Shown here in pieces: positions 41,265 to 50,553 of a stretch of 64,000 nt of DNA. The stretch is from positions 1-64,000 of the forward strand of contig DASYBU010000046.1 of the NCBI GenBank assembly GCA_036500605.1, given 5' to 3'. The position numbers were made by a program, and so were the translations under genes. The DNA is from JAFALK01 sp036500605 (GTDB lineage Bacteria > Pseudomonadota > Gammaproteobacteria > Burkholderiales > Burkholderiaceae_C). The notes below the pieces were generated by a model. That model was not told the DNA's origin, searched no databases, and saw nothing but the letters and a program-made list of their open reading frames with translations. Positions within the stretch are counted from its first letter, which is position 1; every line of letters begins with the position of its first letter.

Positions 41265-43280
41265 TTACTTCGATTTGTCGTGATGGGCCAGCCAGCCCAG
41301 GAACTCGCCATACCAGAGCTTGCTGTTGCGCGGCGTCAGGATCCAATGGTTCTCGTCCGGGAACCACACGAGGCGTGCATCAACACCGAGGGCCTTGAGC
41401 GTGTTGTAGTACGCCAGGCCCTGCGCATCGGGCACGCGATAGTCCTTGGCACCGTGGATCACCAGCGTCGGCGTCTTCATCGCGCCGGCAAAAGTGTGCG
41501 GGCTCTGCGCGGCGACCTTGGCTGGGTCCTGCCAGTAGAAGTTGCCGAGTTCCTTGGCGTGCCAGGTGTAGGCGTCGTCGGCGAACATGGCCTGCCAATC
41601 AAAGCAGCCGGCATGGCAGATGTAGGCCTGATAGCGGCCCGGTTTGAGATGGCCGTTCATCCACGCGACCATGTAGCCGCCGTAGCTGCCGCCGCTGGCG
41701 AAGACACGCTTCTTGTCGGCCCAGGGTTGTTTGAGCAGCACGTCGGTGGCGGCCTCGATGTCCTGCAACTCGAGCTCGCCCCAGCGGTGCGTGATGCTGT
41801 CGAGGAAGGCGTGGCCGAAGCTCGAAGAGCCGTGGTAGTTGACGTTGGCCACCACATAGCCTTGCGCGGCAAAAGCCTGATGGTTCCAGCGCCAGTGCCA
41901 GCTGTCGCCAAAGGCGGTGTGCGGGCCGCCGTGGATCAGGTGCAGCAGGGGGTACTTCTTCTTCGGGTTGAATCCGGGCGGGTAGACCATCCACATCTGC
42001 ACCTGCTCGCCCTGGGCGCCCTTGAACCAGGTTTCTTCATGCGTGCTGAGCGCGTGCTGCGCGAGCAAGTCGTCGTTGAAGTGGTCGATGCGCTGCGGAT
42101 GGATGTCGGCCACCAGGGCCGAGAGCTGCGGCGGGTGCTGGAGGCTGTCGTGGTTGACGACCACGATGCCGGAGCCCGCGTCGAAGCTGGTGGCGTTGCC
42201 GCCCTCGAAGACGACATCGGCCTGGCGCTCGCCCAGATCGAAACGGTAGATGTGACGGCGGCCGCGATCCTCGGCGTGGAAGAGCAGGGCTTCATCGTCC
42301 TCGGCCCAGATCAGCGGGGCGTTGACCTCGTGGTCCCAGTCCTCCGAGAACACCGCCCAGCGGCCCTTCTGATCAAGCACGGCCAACTGCGTGGGCATGG
42401 TGTGGCGCTTGGCTTGGTGGCTGGCGAGGAAGGCCAGGTGCGTGCCGCCGTGGCTGTAGCGCGGCGCGCTGAAATCCCAGCCTTTGTCCTGCAGCAGCGT
42501 GCGTTTGGCGGCGGTCCGCACTTCGACCTCGCCGAGCGCGAAGCGGTTGTCGAGCTTTTTCTCCGGCGCGGGATCGAAGGCGAAGACGATGCGCTTGCCG
42601 TCGGGCGAGATGTCGAAGCAGTTGGCGCCGGGGTCGGCGCGTGTCAGCTCGTAGTCGCTGCCTTCGAACAGGTCGCGTGTCTTGCCGGTGGCGATGTCGA
42701 GCACATGCAGATGCGGCACGCGGCCCATCGGCAGGTTGCGGTCCCACCAGCGGTAGACGCCTTCGCTGGTGACGTAGGCGGTCTCCTTGCGGTCCTTGAA
42801 TTCCTTGTGCGCCTTGGCTTGCGCTGCCGCACCTTTCAGCTCGGGGCGGACCCAGGAGATGAAGGCGATGCGCTTGCCATCGGGGAACCATTTGAAGGCG
42901 TCGACGCCTGTGGTGACGGGACCGATGCGCCGCGCCTCCCCGCCATCAGGCGCGATCACATAGAGCTGGCTCTCTTCGTCCTTCACGCCCTGCTGCTCGC
43001 GCTTGGTGATGAAGGCGATCAGGTCGCCCATCGGGCTCCATTGCGGCTGGCCGTCTTTCTCGCCGGCTGAGGTCAGCTGGCGCGGATCACCGCCGAGCGT
43101 GGAGAAGAGCCAGAGGCTGGAGGCCGACTTGTTGCTCTCCATCGAAGAGCGCGTGACGCCGGCCACCGCCTGCGCGCCATCGGGCGAGAGGCTCGGCGCG
43201 CCGACGCGGTCGAGTTGCCAGAGCGCGTCGACGTCGAACTTCTTCATCTTCTTTTTCAACGAGGTTTGACGAGTTGCCAT
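41265..43280 (-). CDS. S9-family prolyl oligopeptidase-like peptidase
   Basis: 671 aa. An N-terminal WD40-like propeller (repeats such as PQWSPMGDLIAF and FKWFPDGKRIAF) is followed by an alpha/beta-hydrolase domain. The nucleophile serine is in GGSYGGYM near 525, with Asp in HGAKDYRVP and His in FPDENHWI. No signal peptide, so cytoplasmic. The start at 43280 overlaps the GNAT gene by 25 bp; the ATG at 43247 (MKKFDVDALW) lies 8 bp past the GNAT stop and is a good alternative. Confidence 0.92.
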   Translation of the reverse strand: MATRQTSLKKKMKKFDVDALWQLDRVGAPSLSPDGAQAVAGVTRSSMESNKSASSLWLFSTLGGDPRQLTSAGEKDGQPQWSPMGDLIAFITKREQQGVKDEESQLYVIAPDGGEARRIGPVTTGVDAFKWFPDGKRIAFISWVRPELKGAAAQAKAHKEFKDRKETAYVTSEGVYRWWDRNLPMGRVPHLHVLDIATGKTRDLFEGSDYELTRADPGANCFDISPDGKRIVFAFDPAPEKKLDNRFALGEVEVRTAAKRTLLQDKGWDFSAPRYSHGGTHLAFLASHQAKRHTMPTQLAVLDQKGRWAVFSEDWDHEVNAPLIWAEDDEALLFHAEDRGRRHIYRFDLGERQADVVFEGGNATSFDAGSGIVVVNHDSLQHPPQLSALVADIHPQRIDHFNDDLLAQHALSTHEETWFKGAQGEQVQMWMVYPPGFNPKKKYPLLHLIHGGPHTAFGDSWHWRWNHQAFAAQGYVVANVNYHGSSSFGHAFLDSITHRWGELELQDIEAATDVLLKQPWADKKRVFASGGSYGGYMVAWMNGHLKPGRYQAYICHAGCFDWQAMFADDAYTWHAKELGNFYWQDPAKVAAQSPHTFAGAMKTPTLVIHGAKDYRVPDAQGLAYYNTLKALGVDARLVWFPDENHWILTPRNSKLWYGEFLGWLAHHDKSK

Positions 43281-43846
43281 TGCAGATGCTTGTTGATGAC
43301 CGGCCATTCGGTCGAGATGATGCTGTACACAGCGGTGTCGCGCAGCGTGCCATCGGCCGCGCGGATGTGGGAACGCAGGATGCCGTCGAGCTGGGCGCCC
43401 AGGCGCTCGATCGCGCGGCGGCTCTGCGTGTTGAGCCGGTGCGTGCGGAACTCGACCGCGATGCAATCGAGCTGCTCGAACGCATGCTTCAGGAGCATCA
43501 GCTTGCACTCGGTGTTGAGCGGGCCGCGCTGCGCGCTCATGGCGTACCAGGTCGAGCCGATCTCGACGCGCCGGTTCACGTTGTCGATGTTCATGAAGCT
43601 CGTCATGCCGACCACGCGGCCCGATGCATCGAGCACCGCGAAGGGCTGCATCGAATCCTTGGCCTGCAGATCGAGCCGGCGCGCGATCTCGGCGGCCATC
43701 TTCTCGGGCGCGGGGATGGCGGTGTACCAGAGCTTCCAGAGTTCGCCATCGCTGGCGGCTTCGATCAGGCCGGCTTCATGGTCAGGAGAAAGCGGCACCA
43801 GCCGCGCGTGCTGGCCTACCAGCGATGTCGGTGTACACAGCGCCAT
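43256..43846 (-). CDS. GNAT acetyltransferase (RimJ/RimL-like)
   Basis: 196 aa. Acetyl-CoA-dependent N-acetyltransferase of the Acetyltransf_3 type. AVLDASGRVVGMTSFMNID near 75-93 is the central sheet, and RGPLNTECKLMLLKHAFEQL near 116-135 covers the CoA-binding region, though the usual Q/R-x-x-G-x-G/A loop is poorly conserved. VEFRTHRLNTQSRRAIERLG is the family's C-terminal signature. The substrate is unknown. The start shares one base with the MoxR stop. Confidence 0.85.
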   Translation of the reverse strand: MALCTPTSLVGQHARLVPLSPDHEAGLIEAASDGELWKLWYTAIPAPEKMAAEIARRLDLQAKDSMQPFAVLDASGRVVGMTSFMNIDNVNRRVEIGSTWYAMSAQRGPLNTECKLMLLKHAFEQLDCIAVEFRTHRLNTQSRRAIERLGAQLDGILRSHIRAADGTLRDTAVYSIISTEWPVINKHLQWQLVKPR

Positions 43847-44700
43847 CAGCGGTTCCGGCTCTGCATGAAGACCAGCTTCTCGAACAGGGTCAGGTCCCGT
43901 TCGTTCTTGAGCAGGGCGCCTACCAGCGGCGGGATCGCGACCTTGTCGTCCCTGGCCTGCAGCGCATCGACCGGGATGTCCTCGGCCAGCAGCAGTTTCA
44001 GCCAGTCGATCAGCTCGGAGGTGCTGGGCTTCTTTTTAAGACCGGGCAGGTTGCGCACCTCGAAGAAGTTCTTCAGCGCGGCGGCGAGCAGGTCCTTCTT
44101 GAGATTCGGGAAATGCACGTTGACGATCTGCGCCATCGTGTCCGCATCGGGGAACTTGATGTAGTGGAAGAAGCAGCGGCGCAGGAAGGCGTCGGGCAGC
44201 TCCTTCTCGTTGTTGGAGGTGATGAAGACCAGCGGGCGGTGCTTGGCCTTGATCAGTTGGCGTGTCTCGTACACATAGAACTCCATGCGGTCGATCTCGC
44301 GCAGCAGATCGTTGGGGAATTCGATGTCGGCCTTGTCGATCTCGTCAATCAGGAGGCACACGGGCTGCTCGGCTTCAAAAGCCTGCCAGAGCACGCCCTT
44401 GACGATGTAGTTCTCGATATTGCGGACCTTCTCCGATCCTTCGATGCCGGCCAACTGGCTGTCGCGCAGGCGGCTCACCGCGTCGTACTCGTACAAGCCT
44501 TGCTGGGCCTTGGTGGTCGACTTGATATGCCATTGCAAGAGCGGCATGTTCAACGCCTTGGCCACCTCCTCGGCCAGCATGGTCTTGCCGGTGCCGGGCT
44601 CGCCCTTGATCAGCAGGGGGCGTTGCAGCGTGGCCGCGGCATTGACCGCAAGCATCAGGTCCGCGGTGGCGACGTACTGGTCGGAGCCTTGGAATTTCAT
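43846..44700 (-). CDS. MoxR-family AAA ATPase
   Basis: 284 aa AAA+ chaperone. Walker A GEPGTGKT at 33-40, Walker B CLLIDEIDKAD near 118, sensor 1 FITSNNEKELPDAFLRR near 157-173. MoxR proteins act with VWA-domain partners; the partner is likely the CoxE-like protein encoded further along the same chain (40043-41233). First gene of a six-gene minus-strand series running to tamB. Confidence 0.92.
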   Translation of the reverse strand: MKFQGSDQYVATADLMLAVNAAATLQRPLLIKGEPGTGKTMLAEEVAKALNMPLLQWHIKSTTKAQQGLYEYDAVSRLRDSQLAGIEGSEKVRNIENYIVKGVLWQAFEAEQPVCLLIDEIDKADIEFPNDLLREIDRMEFYVYETRQLIKAKHRPLVFITSNNEKELPDAFLRRCFFHYIKFPDADTMAQIVNVHFPNLKKDLLAAALKNFFEVRNLPGLKKKPSTSELIDWLKLLLAEDIPVDALQARDDKVAIPPLVGALLKNERDLTLFEKLVFMQSRNR

Positions 44701-44785
44701 GGTTTACGTGAGGTAGGAACGGCAAAAACCCAGTATAGGGCGCCCCTATAATCCGGCAGCTTTGCAAACCAGAACCCTCGGGACC

Positions 44786-45433
44786 ATGAAGAGACTGCTC
44801 CAGATTTCATTCGTGTTGGCTGCCATTTTGAACGCCACTGGTGCCCATGCACAGAACGCCGAAGCCGGCAAAGGCAAGGTCGCGATGTGCCAGGGCTGCC
44901 ACAGCATCATCGGCTACCAGGCCAGCTTCCCCGAGGTCTACAAGGTGCCGATGATCGCGGGGCAGAACCCCAAGTATCTGGTCGCCGCCCTCGGTGAATA
45001 CGCCAAGGGTGAGCGCAGGCACCCGACCATGCGCGGCATCGCCGGCTCGTTGACCGAGACCGACATGGCCGACGTGGCCGCCTATTACGAGCAACTGGGC
45101 AAGAGCGTCCCGACGCCCGCCCAACCCGACGCAGCGCCCACAGGCCATGTGGCCGATCTGCTCAAGAAGGGCAATTGCGCTTCCTGCCACGGCGCCAACT
45201 ACAGCAAGCCGCTGACCGGCATGGAGCCCAAACTCGCCGGCCAGCATGCCGACTACCTGTTTGCCGCGCTCAAGTCCTACCAGACCACCGGCAACAACCT
45301 GGTCGGCCGCAGCAACGCGATCATGGCGGGCCAGGTGAAGGGCTTCAACCACGCCGAGCTCAAAGAGATCGCCGACTACCTGTCGACGCTGCCGAGCGAA
45401 CTGCATTCGGTCCCCGAGAGCCGTTTTCGCTGA
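44786..45433 (+). CDS. Diheme cytochrome c4
   Basis: 215-aa periplasmic electron carrier. Signal peptide MKRLLQISFVLAAILNATGA then HAQ. Two CXXCH heme sites, CQGCH at 35-39 and CASCH near 131-135, in two similar halves, each with a later Met ligand (PTMRG and AIMAG). The ATG at 44786 is preferred to the frame start at 44762 because it begins the signal peptide directly. It probably feeds a terminal oxidase. Confidence 0.93.
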   Translation: MKRLLQISFVLAAILNATGAHAQNAEAGKGKVAMCQGCHSIIGYQASFPEVYKVPMIAGQNPKYLVAALGEYAKGERRHPTMRGIAGSLTETDMADVAAYYEQLGKSVPTPAQPDAAPTGHVADLLKKGNCASCHGANYSKPLTGMEPKLAGQHADYLFAALKSYQTTGNNLVGRSNAIMAGQVKGFNHAELKEIADYLSTLPSELHSVPESRFR

Positions 45434-45464
45434 AACCCCTGTCGGGGCTGGGTGATACTCGGCC

Positions 45465-46688
45465 GTGCTCAAGAAGATCCCGACGCGTCAAGCCCAGCTG
45501 GGCATGTACATCCAGTCCCTGGAAGGGCCGTGGCTGGCGCATCCTTTCTGGAAGACCAAGTTCGTGCTGCGCGAGGCGGCGGACCTGGATGCGCTGATCC
45601 GCAGCAAGGTCTCGGCGATCTGGATTGATGTGAGCAAGGGCGCGGATGTCGAAGCCCCCGCCGCTGGAACCGTGCCAGTCGCCGTAGCGGCCGCACCTGT
45701 CGCTGCCGCACCGGTCGCTCCAGCCCGGCCCGTGCCCGCCGCACGCGTCTCGATCGGCAGCGAACTTGACCGCGCCGCTCAGGTGATCAACGGTTCCCGC
45801 CAGAAGATCATCTCGCTCTTCAGCGAGGTGCGCCTGGGCCGCGCGGTGGAACTCGAAGAATGCCTGCCCGTGGTCGAGGAGGTGGCCGCCTCCGTGGCCC
45901 GCAACCCTTCGGCCCTGATCAGCCTGGCGCGCCTGAAGACCCAGGACGACTACACCTACATGCACTCGGTCGCCGTGTGCGCGCTGATGGTGGCGCTCTC
46001 GCGCCAGTTCGGCATGGACGAAGCTCAGACCCGCGAGGCCGGCCTCGCCGGGCTGCTGCACGACGTGGGCAAGATGCTGGTGCCGGCCGCCGTGCTGAAC
46101 AAGCCGGGCCGCCTGACCGACGAAGAATTCGCGATCATCAAGCACCATCCCGAACGCGGTCACGATCTGCTCAAGAGCGGCCATTCGGCGCCCGACTCCG
46201 CGCTCGATGTCTGCCTCCACCATCACGAGAAGATGGATGGCACGGGCTATCCGGAAAAACTCAAGGGCGACCAGATCAGCCTGCTGGCCCGCATGGGGGC
46301 GGTCTGCGATGTCTACGACGCGATCACGTCGAACCGTGCCTACAAGAGCGCCTGGGATCCGGCCGTTTCGCTGCAGCGCATGGCGCAGTGGGAGGGTCAC
46401 TTCGATCCTCCGGTCTTCCAGGCCTTCGTGAAGAGCCTGGGCATCTACCCGGTCGGCAGCATGGTGCGGCTGGAGTCGGGCCGCATGGCCGTGGTGGTCG
46501 AGCAAAGCAACGCCAGCCTGGTGTCGCCGCTGGTGCGGATCTTCTATTCGACCAAATCGAAGATGCCGGTGCCGCTGGAACTGCTCGATCTTTCCAAGCC
46601 CGGTGTCAGCGACCGCATCGTCGCGCGTGAGCAGCCGCGCGAGTGGGGTTTCACGCAGGTGGAAGAGCTCTGGCGCATGGGGGCCTGA
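45465..46688 (+). CDS. HD-GYP cyclic di-GMP phosphodiesterase
   Basis: 407 aa from a GTG start. An N-terminal DUF3391 segment (KIPTRQAQLGMYIQSLEGPW) and an Ala/Pro/Val-rich linker of about 30 residues (near 65-90) precede an HD-GYP domain with LLHDVGKMLVP, the HHHEKMDGTGYPEKLKGDQI block and CDVYDAITSNRAYK. All metal ligands are present, so hydrolysis of c-di-GMP is expected. Cytoplasmic. It is the counterpart of the GGDEF protein at 4203-5924, though not linked to it. Confidence 0.94.
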   Translation: MLKKIPTRQAQLGMYIQSLEGPWLAHPFWKTKFVLREAADLDALIRSKVSAIWIDVSKGADVEAPAAGTVPVAVAAAPVAAAPVAPARPVPAARVSIGSELDRAAQVINGSRQKIISLFSEVRLGRAVELEECLPVVEEVAASVARNPSALISLARLKTQDDYTYMHSVAVCALMVALSRQFGMDEAQTREAGLAGLLHDVGKMLVPAAVLNKPGRLTDEEFAIIKHHPERGHDLLKSGHSAPDSALDVCLHHHEKMDGTGYPEKLKGDQISLLARMGAVCDVYDAITSNRAYKSAWDPAVSLQRMAQWEGHFDPPVFQAFVKSLGIYPVGSMVRLESGRMAVVVEQSNASLVSPLVRIFYSTKSKMPVPLELLDLSKPGVSDRIVAREQPREWGFTQVEELWRMGA

Positions 46689-46727
46689 ATCTACACTCGG
46701 GCCATCTATTGAAGGAAAGGCCCCGCG

Positions 46728-48296
46728 ATGAAACGTCTCCTGATCACCTGCTTGCTGCTGTGCGCCAGCGCGTTCGCGCCCGCGCAAACCCTGCGCATGG
46801 CCGGGCAGGGCGACATGCAGACGCTGGACCCGTACTCGCAGAACGAGAGCATGACCAATATGCTCAATGCGCAGGTCTACGAGTTTCTGATCGGGCGCGA
46901 CCGCGAGCTCAAGCTGGCGCCAGAACTGGCGGAGAGCTGGACGCAGGTCTCGCCGCTGCTGTGGCGCTTCAAGCTGCGCGCCGGTGTGAAGTTCCATGAC
47001 GGCACGCCGTTCACGGCCGACGACGTGGTCTTCTCCTTCGAGCGCGCCAAGCTGCCCACCTCGCAGATCTCGGTCTACGCCAATGCCACCGGCACGGCGA
47101 AGAAGATCGACCCGCTGACCGTCGAGTTCAGCCTCAAGACCTTCAACCCGATCTTTCTGCAGCATGTGGCGCTGATCAACATCATGAGCAAGCGCTGGTG
47201 CGAAGAGCACCGCGTGACCAAGCCGCTCGACTTCACGCATGGCGAGGAAAGCTACGCCACCTTCAACGCCAACGGCACCGGCCCGCTGGTGCTGGTGAGC
47301 CGCCAGCCCGCGATCAAGACCATCTACAAGCGCAACCCGAACTGGTGGGGCAAGTACAGCGGCAATGTGCAGAACGTCGTCTTCACGCCGATCGCCAATG
47401 ACGCGACGCGGCTGGCCGCACTTGTCTCGGGCGCCGTCGATTTCGTGATCGATCCGGCGCCGCGCGATCTCGCGCAACTGCGCCGCACCGAGGGCGTGAA
47501 GATCGTCGAAGGCCCCGAGAACCGCATCGTCTTCATCGGGCTCGACCAGAACCGCGACAAGCTGCTCTACGGCAAGGCCCCCGGAGACAAAAACCCTTTC
47601 AAGGACATCCGCGTGCGCCGCGCGCTCTACCAGGCCATCGACATCGAGGCGATGAAGACCAAGCTGATGAACGGGCAATCGGTGCCCACCGGCGGCCTGA
47701 CCGCCGCCGCCAGCGGCGCCTACGACGATCCGCAGATCGAAGCGCGCCTGCCTTTCGATCTCGCCGCCGCGCGCAAGCTGATGGCCGAGGCCGGCTACGC
47801 CGACGGTTTCGAGTTCACGCTCGACTGCCCCAATAACCGTTACATCAACGACGAAAAAATCTGCCTCGCATTGGCCTCGATGTGGGCGCAGCTCAAGGTC
47901 AAGGTGCGCGTCAACGCCATTCCGCGCGTGACCTTCTTCCCCAAGGTCGACAAGATGGACACCAGCGCCTGGATGTACGGCTGGGGCGGCGCCGTGACCG
48001 ATGCCGAGTCGATCATGACGCCGGTCTTCCGCAACCGGGGCGAGAAGGGCGTGGGCTACTACAACTACGGCTGGAAGGACGACAAGTTCGACGCCCTGGC
48101 CGCGCAGTCGAGCACCGAGATCGACCCCGCCAAGCGCGAGGCCCTGGTGAAGGCCGCGCTGCTGGAATTCAAGCAGCAGATCCACGTGATCCCGCTGCAC
48201 CGCCAGATGATTCCCTGGGCGACGCGCAGCAATGTCACGGTCGTGCACCGTGCGGATAACTGGTTACGTGTGGAGTGGGTGACGGTTGGACCGTAA
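46728..48296 (+). CDS. Peptide/solute-binding protein of an ABC importer (SBP family 5)
   Basis: 522 aa. Signal peptide MKRLLITCLLLCASAFAPAQ, then a family-5 (oligopeptide-type) binding protein. SFELLxP-like openings (MAGQGDMQTLDPYSQNESMT), the KLRAGVKFHDGTPFTADDVV block near 88-107 and RVRRALYQAIDIEAM near 296 are diagnostic. A GAAGGAAAG ribosome site precedes the ATG. No permease or ATPase genes are adjacent, so it is an orphan component. Confidence 0.93.
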   Translation: MKRLLITCLLLCASAFAPAQTLRMAGQGDMQTLDPYSQNESMTNMLNAQVYEFLIGRDRELKLAPELAESWTQVSPLLWRFKLRAGVKFHDGTPFTADDVVFSFERAKLPTSQISVYANATGTAKKIDPLTVEFSLKTFNPIFLQHVALINIMSKRWCEEHRVTKPLDFTHGEESYATFNANGTGPLVLVSRQPAIKTIYKRNPNWWGKYSGNVQNVVFTPIANDATRLAALVSGAVDFVIDPAPRDLAQLRRTEGVKIVEGPENRIVFIGLDQNRDKLLYGKAPGDKNPFKDIRVRRALYQAIDIEAMKTKLMNGQSVPTGGLTAAASGAYDDPQIEARLPFDLAAARKLMAEAGYADGFEFTLDCPNNRYINDEKICLALASMWAQLKVKVRVNAIPRVTFFPKVDKMDTSAWMYGWGGAVTDAESIMTPVFRNRGEKGVGYYNYGWKDDKFDALAAQSSTEIDPAKREALVKAALLEFKQQIHVIPLHRQMIPWATRSNVTVVHRADNWLRVEWVTVGP

Positions 48297-48314
48297 TCGG
48301 GATCGCTTGAGCTG

Positions 48315-49298
48315 TCAGGCCGTATAGAGCGCCAGCATCTCGCGCGCCTGCTCAGCCAGGCGTTCGCGCAGATCCTTCGGGCCGAGCACCAGCGCCTCGG
48401 CGCCGAGCCGCATCAGCTGGCCGGCCGCGTGCTCGGTCGATTCGATCGGGATTCTTACGATGGACCAACCTGGGCGTTCTGAGTCTGGCTTGCCACGGCG
48501 GCTGGCCTGGGCGACCGCATTGCTGAGCAGGCTCAGCCACTTCAGCCCGCGCGCGCTGACGCTCAAGCGCGCCTCACCGCGGTAGAGCTCCGCCTCGAAG
48601 CGGCGCGTGGATTCGCGCCAGTAAGCGGCCAGGTCAAAGCCGCGCGGGCGCTTGAAGGTCTCGCCGGTCAGACGCAGTTCCAGGATGCTCTGCAAGCGGT
48701 AGGTGCGCGGCGGTCCGTTCCTTGAAGAAGGGACGGCACTGCGCGCAATCACATACCAGGTGCCGGCCTTCAGCACCAGGCCGAGCGGCTCCAGCTCGCG
48801 TTGTGCCTCGCCCTGCCAGCTATCATAGCGCACGCTGATGCGCTCGGCCTGCCAGACCGCTCGCGCGATCGGCCCCAGATGATCGACGGCCGGCGTTTCA
48901 CGGTACCAATCGACCGGGTCCAGATGAAAGCGCGTGCCGACGCGCTGCGCATCGTCCTGCCACTCGGGCGGCAGCGCGGCCTTCAGCTTCAGTTGCGCGG
49001 AGGCGAGCGCTTCGCCCAGGCCCAGATCGGCGGCAGGCCCCGGCAGGCCGGCGAGAAACATCGCCTGTGCCTCGGGCGCGGTCAGTCCGTCGAGCTTCGT
49101 GCGCCAACCTTCACGCAACTGGAAGCCGCCGGTGCGCCCCTGTTCGGCCCAGATCGGCACGCCGCTGGCGCTGAGCCGGTCGACATCGCGGTAGATCGTT
49201 CGCACCGAGACCTCAAGCTCGCTGGCCAGCGCCTGCGCAGACAGGCGCCCACGGCTCTGCAAGAGCATCAGGATCGAGAGAAGACGGCTCGCTTGCAT
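48315..49298 (-). CDS. YafY-type HTH/WYL transcriptional regulator
   Basis: 327 aa from the ATG at 49298 (MQASRLLSILMLLQ). The N-terminal HTH_11 (GRLSAQALASELEVSVRTIY, RDVDRLSASGVP) is followed by a WYL domain at about 135-215 (ERISVRYDSW; GLVLKAGTWYVIARS) and a WCX C-terminal part. Divergent from the NIPSNAP gene, with a perfect palindrome in the shared 96-bp region. The usual arrangement is repression of the divergent gene and autoregulation; the ligand is unknown. Confidence 0.92.
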   Translation of the reverse strand: MQASRLLSILMLLQSRGRLSAQALASELEVSVRTIYRDVDRLSASGVPIWAEQGRTGGFQLREGWRTKLDGLTAPEAQAMFLAGLPGPAADLGLGEALASAQLKLKAALPPEWQDDAQRVGTRFHLDPVDWYRETPAVDHLGPIARAVWQAERISVRYDSWQGEAQRELEPLGLVLKAGTWYVIARSAVPSSRNGPPRTYRLQSILELRLTGETFKRPRGFDLAAYWRESTRRFEAELYRGEARLSVSARGLKWLSLLSNAVAQASRRGKPDSERPGWSIVRIPIESTEHAAGQLMRLGAEALVLGPKDLRERLAEQAREMLALYTA

Positions 49299-49319
49299 CG
49301 TGATCGCATTGTGCGGCGA

Positions 49320-49346
49320 AAACACTGACAGGCCTTGTCAGTGTTT
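49320..49346. promoter_or_regulatory. Perfect palindrome between the WYL regulator and NIPSNAP genes
   Basis: 11-bp arms, aaacactgaca (49320-49330) and tgtcagtgttt (49336-49346), around a 5-bp centre. Placed 22 bp upstream of the WYL start and 48 bp upstream of the NIPSNAP start. Likely operator of the WYL protein. Confidence 0.75.
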
Positions 49347-49394
49347 GACGCGCAGCATGGTGGCTCTTTCATCCAGATCCCCAGGAGACCCGCT

Positions 49395-50528
49395 ATGACA
49401 ACGACACCCAACCCCGCCACCGTCTTCGAGCTGCGCAACTACACGCTGCACCCCGGCCAGCGCGACACGCTGATCACCCTGTTCGAGCGCGAGTTCATCG
49501 AGGCCCAGCAGGACTGCGGCATCACGCTGCCCGGCCTGTTCACCGACATGGACCGCCCCGACCACTTCGTCTGGCTGCGCGGCTTTGCCGACATGGCCGC
49601 GCGCCCGGCTGCGCTGGGCAGTTTCTACACCGGCCCGGTCTGGCAGGCGCATCGCGAGCAGGCGAACGCGACGATGATCGACTCGGACGACGTGCTGCTG
49701 CTGAAGCCTTTCGGTGCGGCGCCGGTGACGGGCGGGCAGACCGGCCAGCTGTTCCTCGCGATCGATTGCCGCCTCGTCGGCGACAACGATGTTCTTGCCG
49801 CGCTCGAAGATGCCATAACGGCCCACCTCGACGGCGACGTGGTCGGCCGCTGGACCACCGACACGACGCCGAACAACTTCCCGCGCCTGCCGGTGCGCGA
49901 GGGCGAACGCCATGCGGTCTGGTTGCTGCGGCTGCCGAAGGATCTTGATGCAGCAGCCCGAGCGTCACTGACCGCCGCACTGGAACCCTGGTCCGACCCG
50001 CAACTGCTGCGTCTGCAACCCACCGTACGCTCCGAGCTGCAACTCGACCCCGGCGCACCGCGTTATATCGGCCGCCCCGGCGACTTCGATTTCCTGGTCG
50101 GCCGCTGGTCGGTCCGCAACCGCCGCCTCATGACCCGCCTGCGCGGCAACACCAGCGACTGGCGCGAGTTCGACGCGATGATCGAGGCCTGGTCGCACAT
50201 GGGCGGCCAGGTCAGCTTCGACGAGATCCACTTCGAGTCCGAAGGCTTCTCCGGCGCGACGATGCGCAGCCTCGACATGCAGACCAAGCAATGGTCGATC
50301 TACTGGATCAACAGCCGCTCCGGCAAGGTCTTCCCGCCGGTACAAGGCGGCTGGTGCGGCGCCCGCGGCGAGTTCTACGGCGTGGACGAAGACGACGGCC
50401 GCACCGTGCTCGTCCGCTTCGTCTGGGAACGCGTGAGTGCCAACGCCCTGCGCTGGACCCAGGCCTTCTCGATCGACGGCGGCCGCAGCTGGGAGGACAA
50501 CTGGCGGATGGAGATGAGCCGGCTCTGA
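49395..50528 (+). CDS. NIPSNAP-domain protein with DUF1579-like C-terminus
   Basis: 377 aa from the ATG at 49395. Residues 1-105 are a NIPSNAP ferredoxin-like domain (VFELRNYTLHPGQRDTLITL). A second similar alpha/beta stretch extends to about 205. The C-terminal ~160 residues form a lipocalin-like barrel (DFDFLVGRWSVRNRRL; WSIYWINSRSGKVFPPVQGG), as in DUF1579 proteins. It may bind a small hydrophobic molecule. Probably controlled by the divergent WYL regulator. Confidence 0.8.
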   Translation: MTTTPNPATVFELRNYTLHPGQRDTLITLFEREFIEAQQDCGITLPGLFTDMDRPDHFVWLRGFADMAARPAALGSFYTGPVWQAHREQANATMIDSDDVLLLKPFGAAPVTGGQTGQLFLAIDCRLVGDNDVLAALEDAITAHLDGDVVGRWTTDTTPNNFPRLPVREGERHAVWLLRLPKDLDAAARASLTAALEPWSDPQLLRLQPTVRSELQLDPGAPRYIGRPGDFDFLVGRWSVRNRRLMTRLRGNTSDWREFDAMIEAWSHMGGQVSFDEIHFESEGFSGATMRSLDMQTKQWSIYWINSRSGKVFPPVQGGWCGARGEFYGVDEDDGRTVLVRFVWERVSANALRWTQAFSIDGGRSWEDNWRMEMSRL

Positions 50529-50553
50529 GGCCGCCATGCGCCGGCCCGCGCGC

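Noticed and set aside
41127..43070. 647-codon plus-strand frame opposite the S9 peptidase
   Set aside because: Antisense shadow of a clear peptidase gene; low-complexity Val/Ala/Arg composition.
45360..48248. 962-codon open frame on the minus strand
   Set aside because: It lies antisense to two certain genes (HD-GYP and the solute-binding protein); its composition (His/Arg/Asp/Gly-rich, no domain) is that of a high-GC shadow frame.
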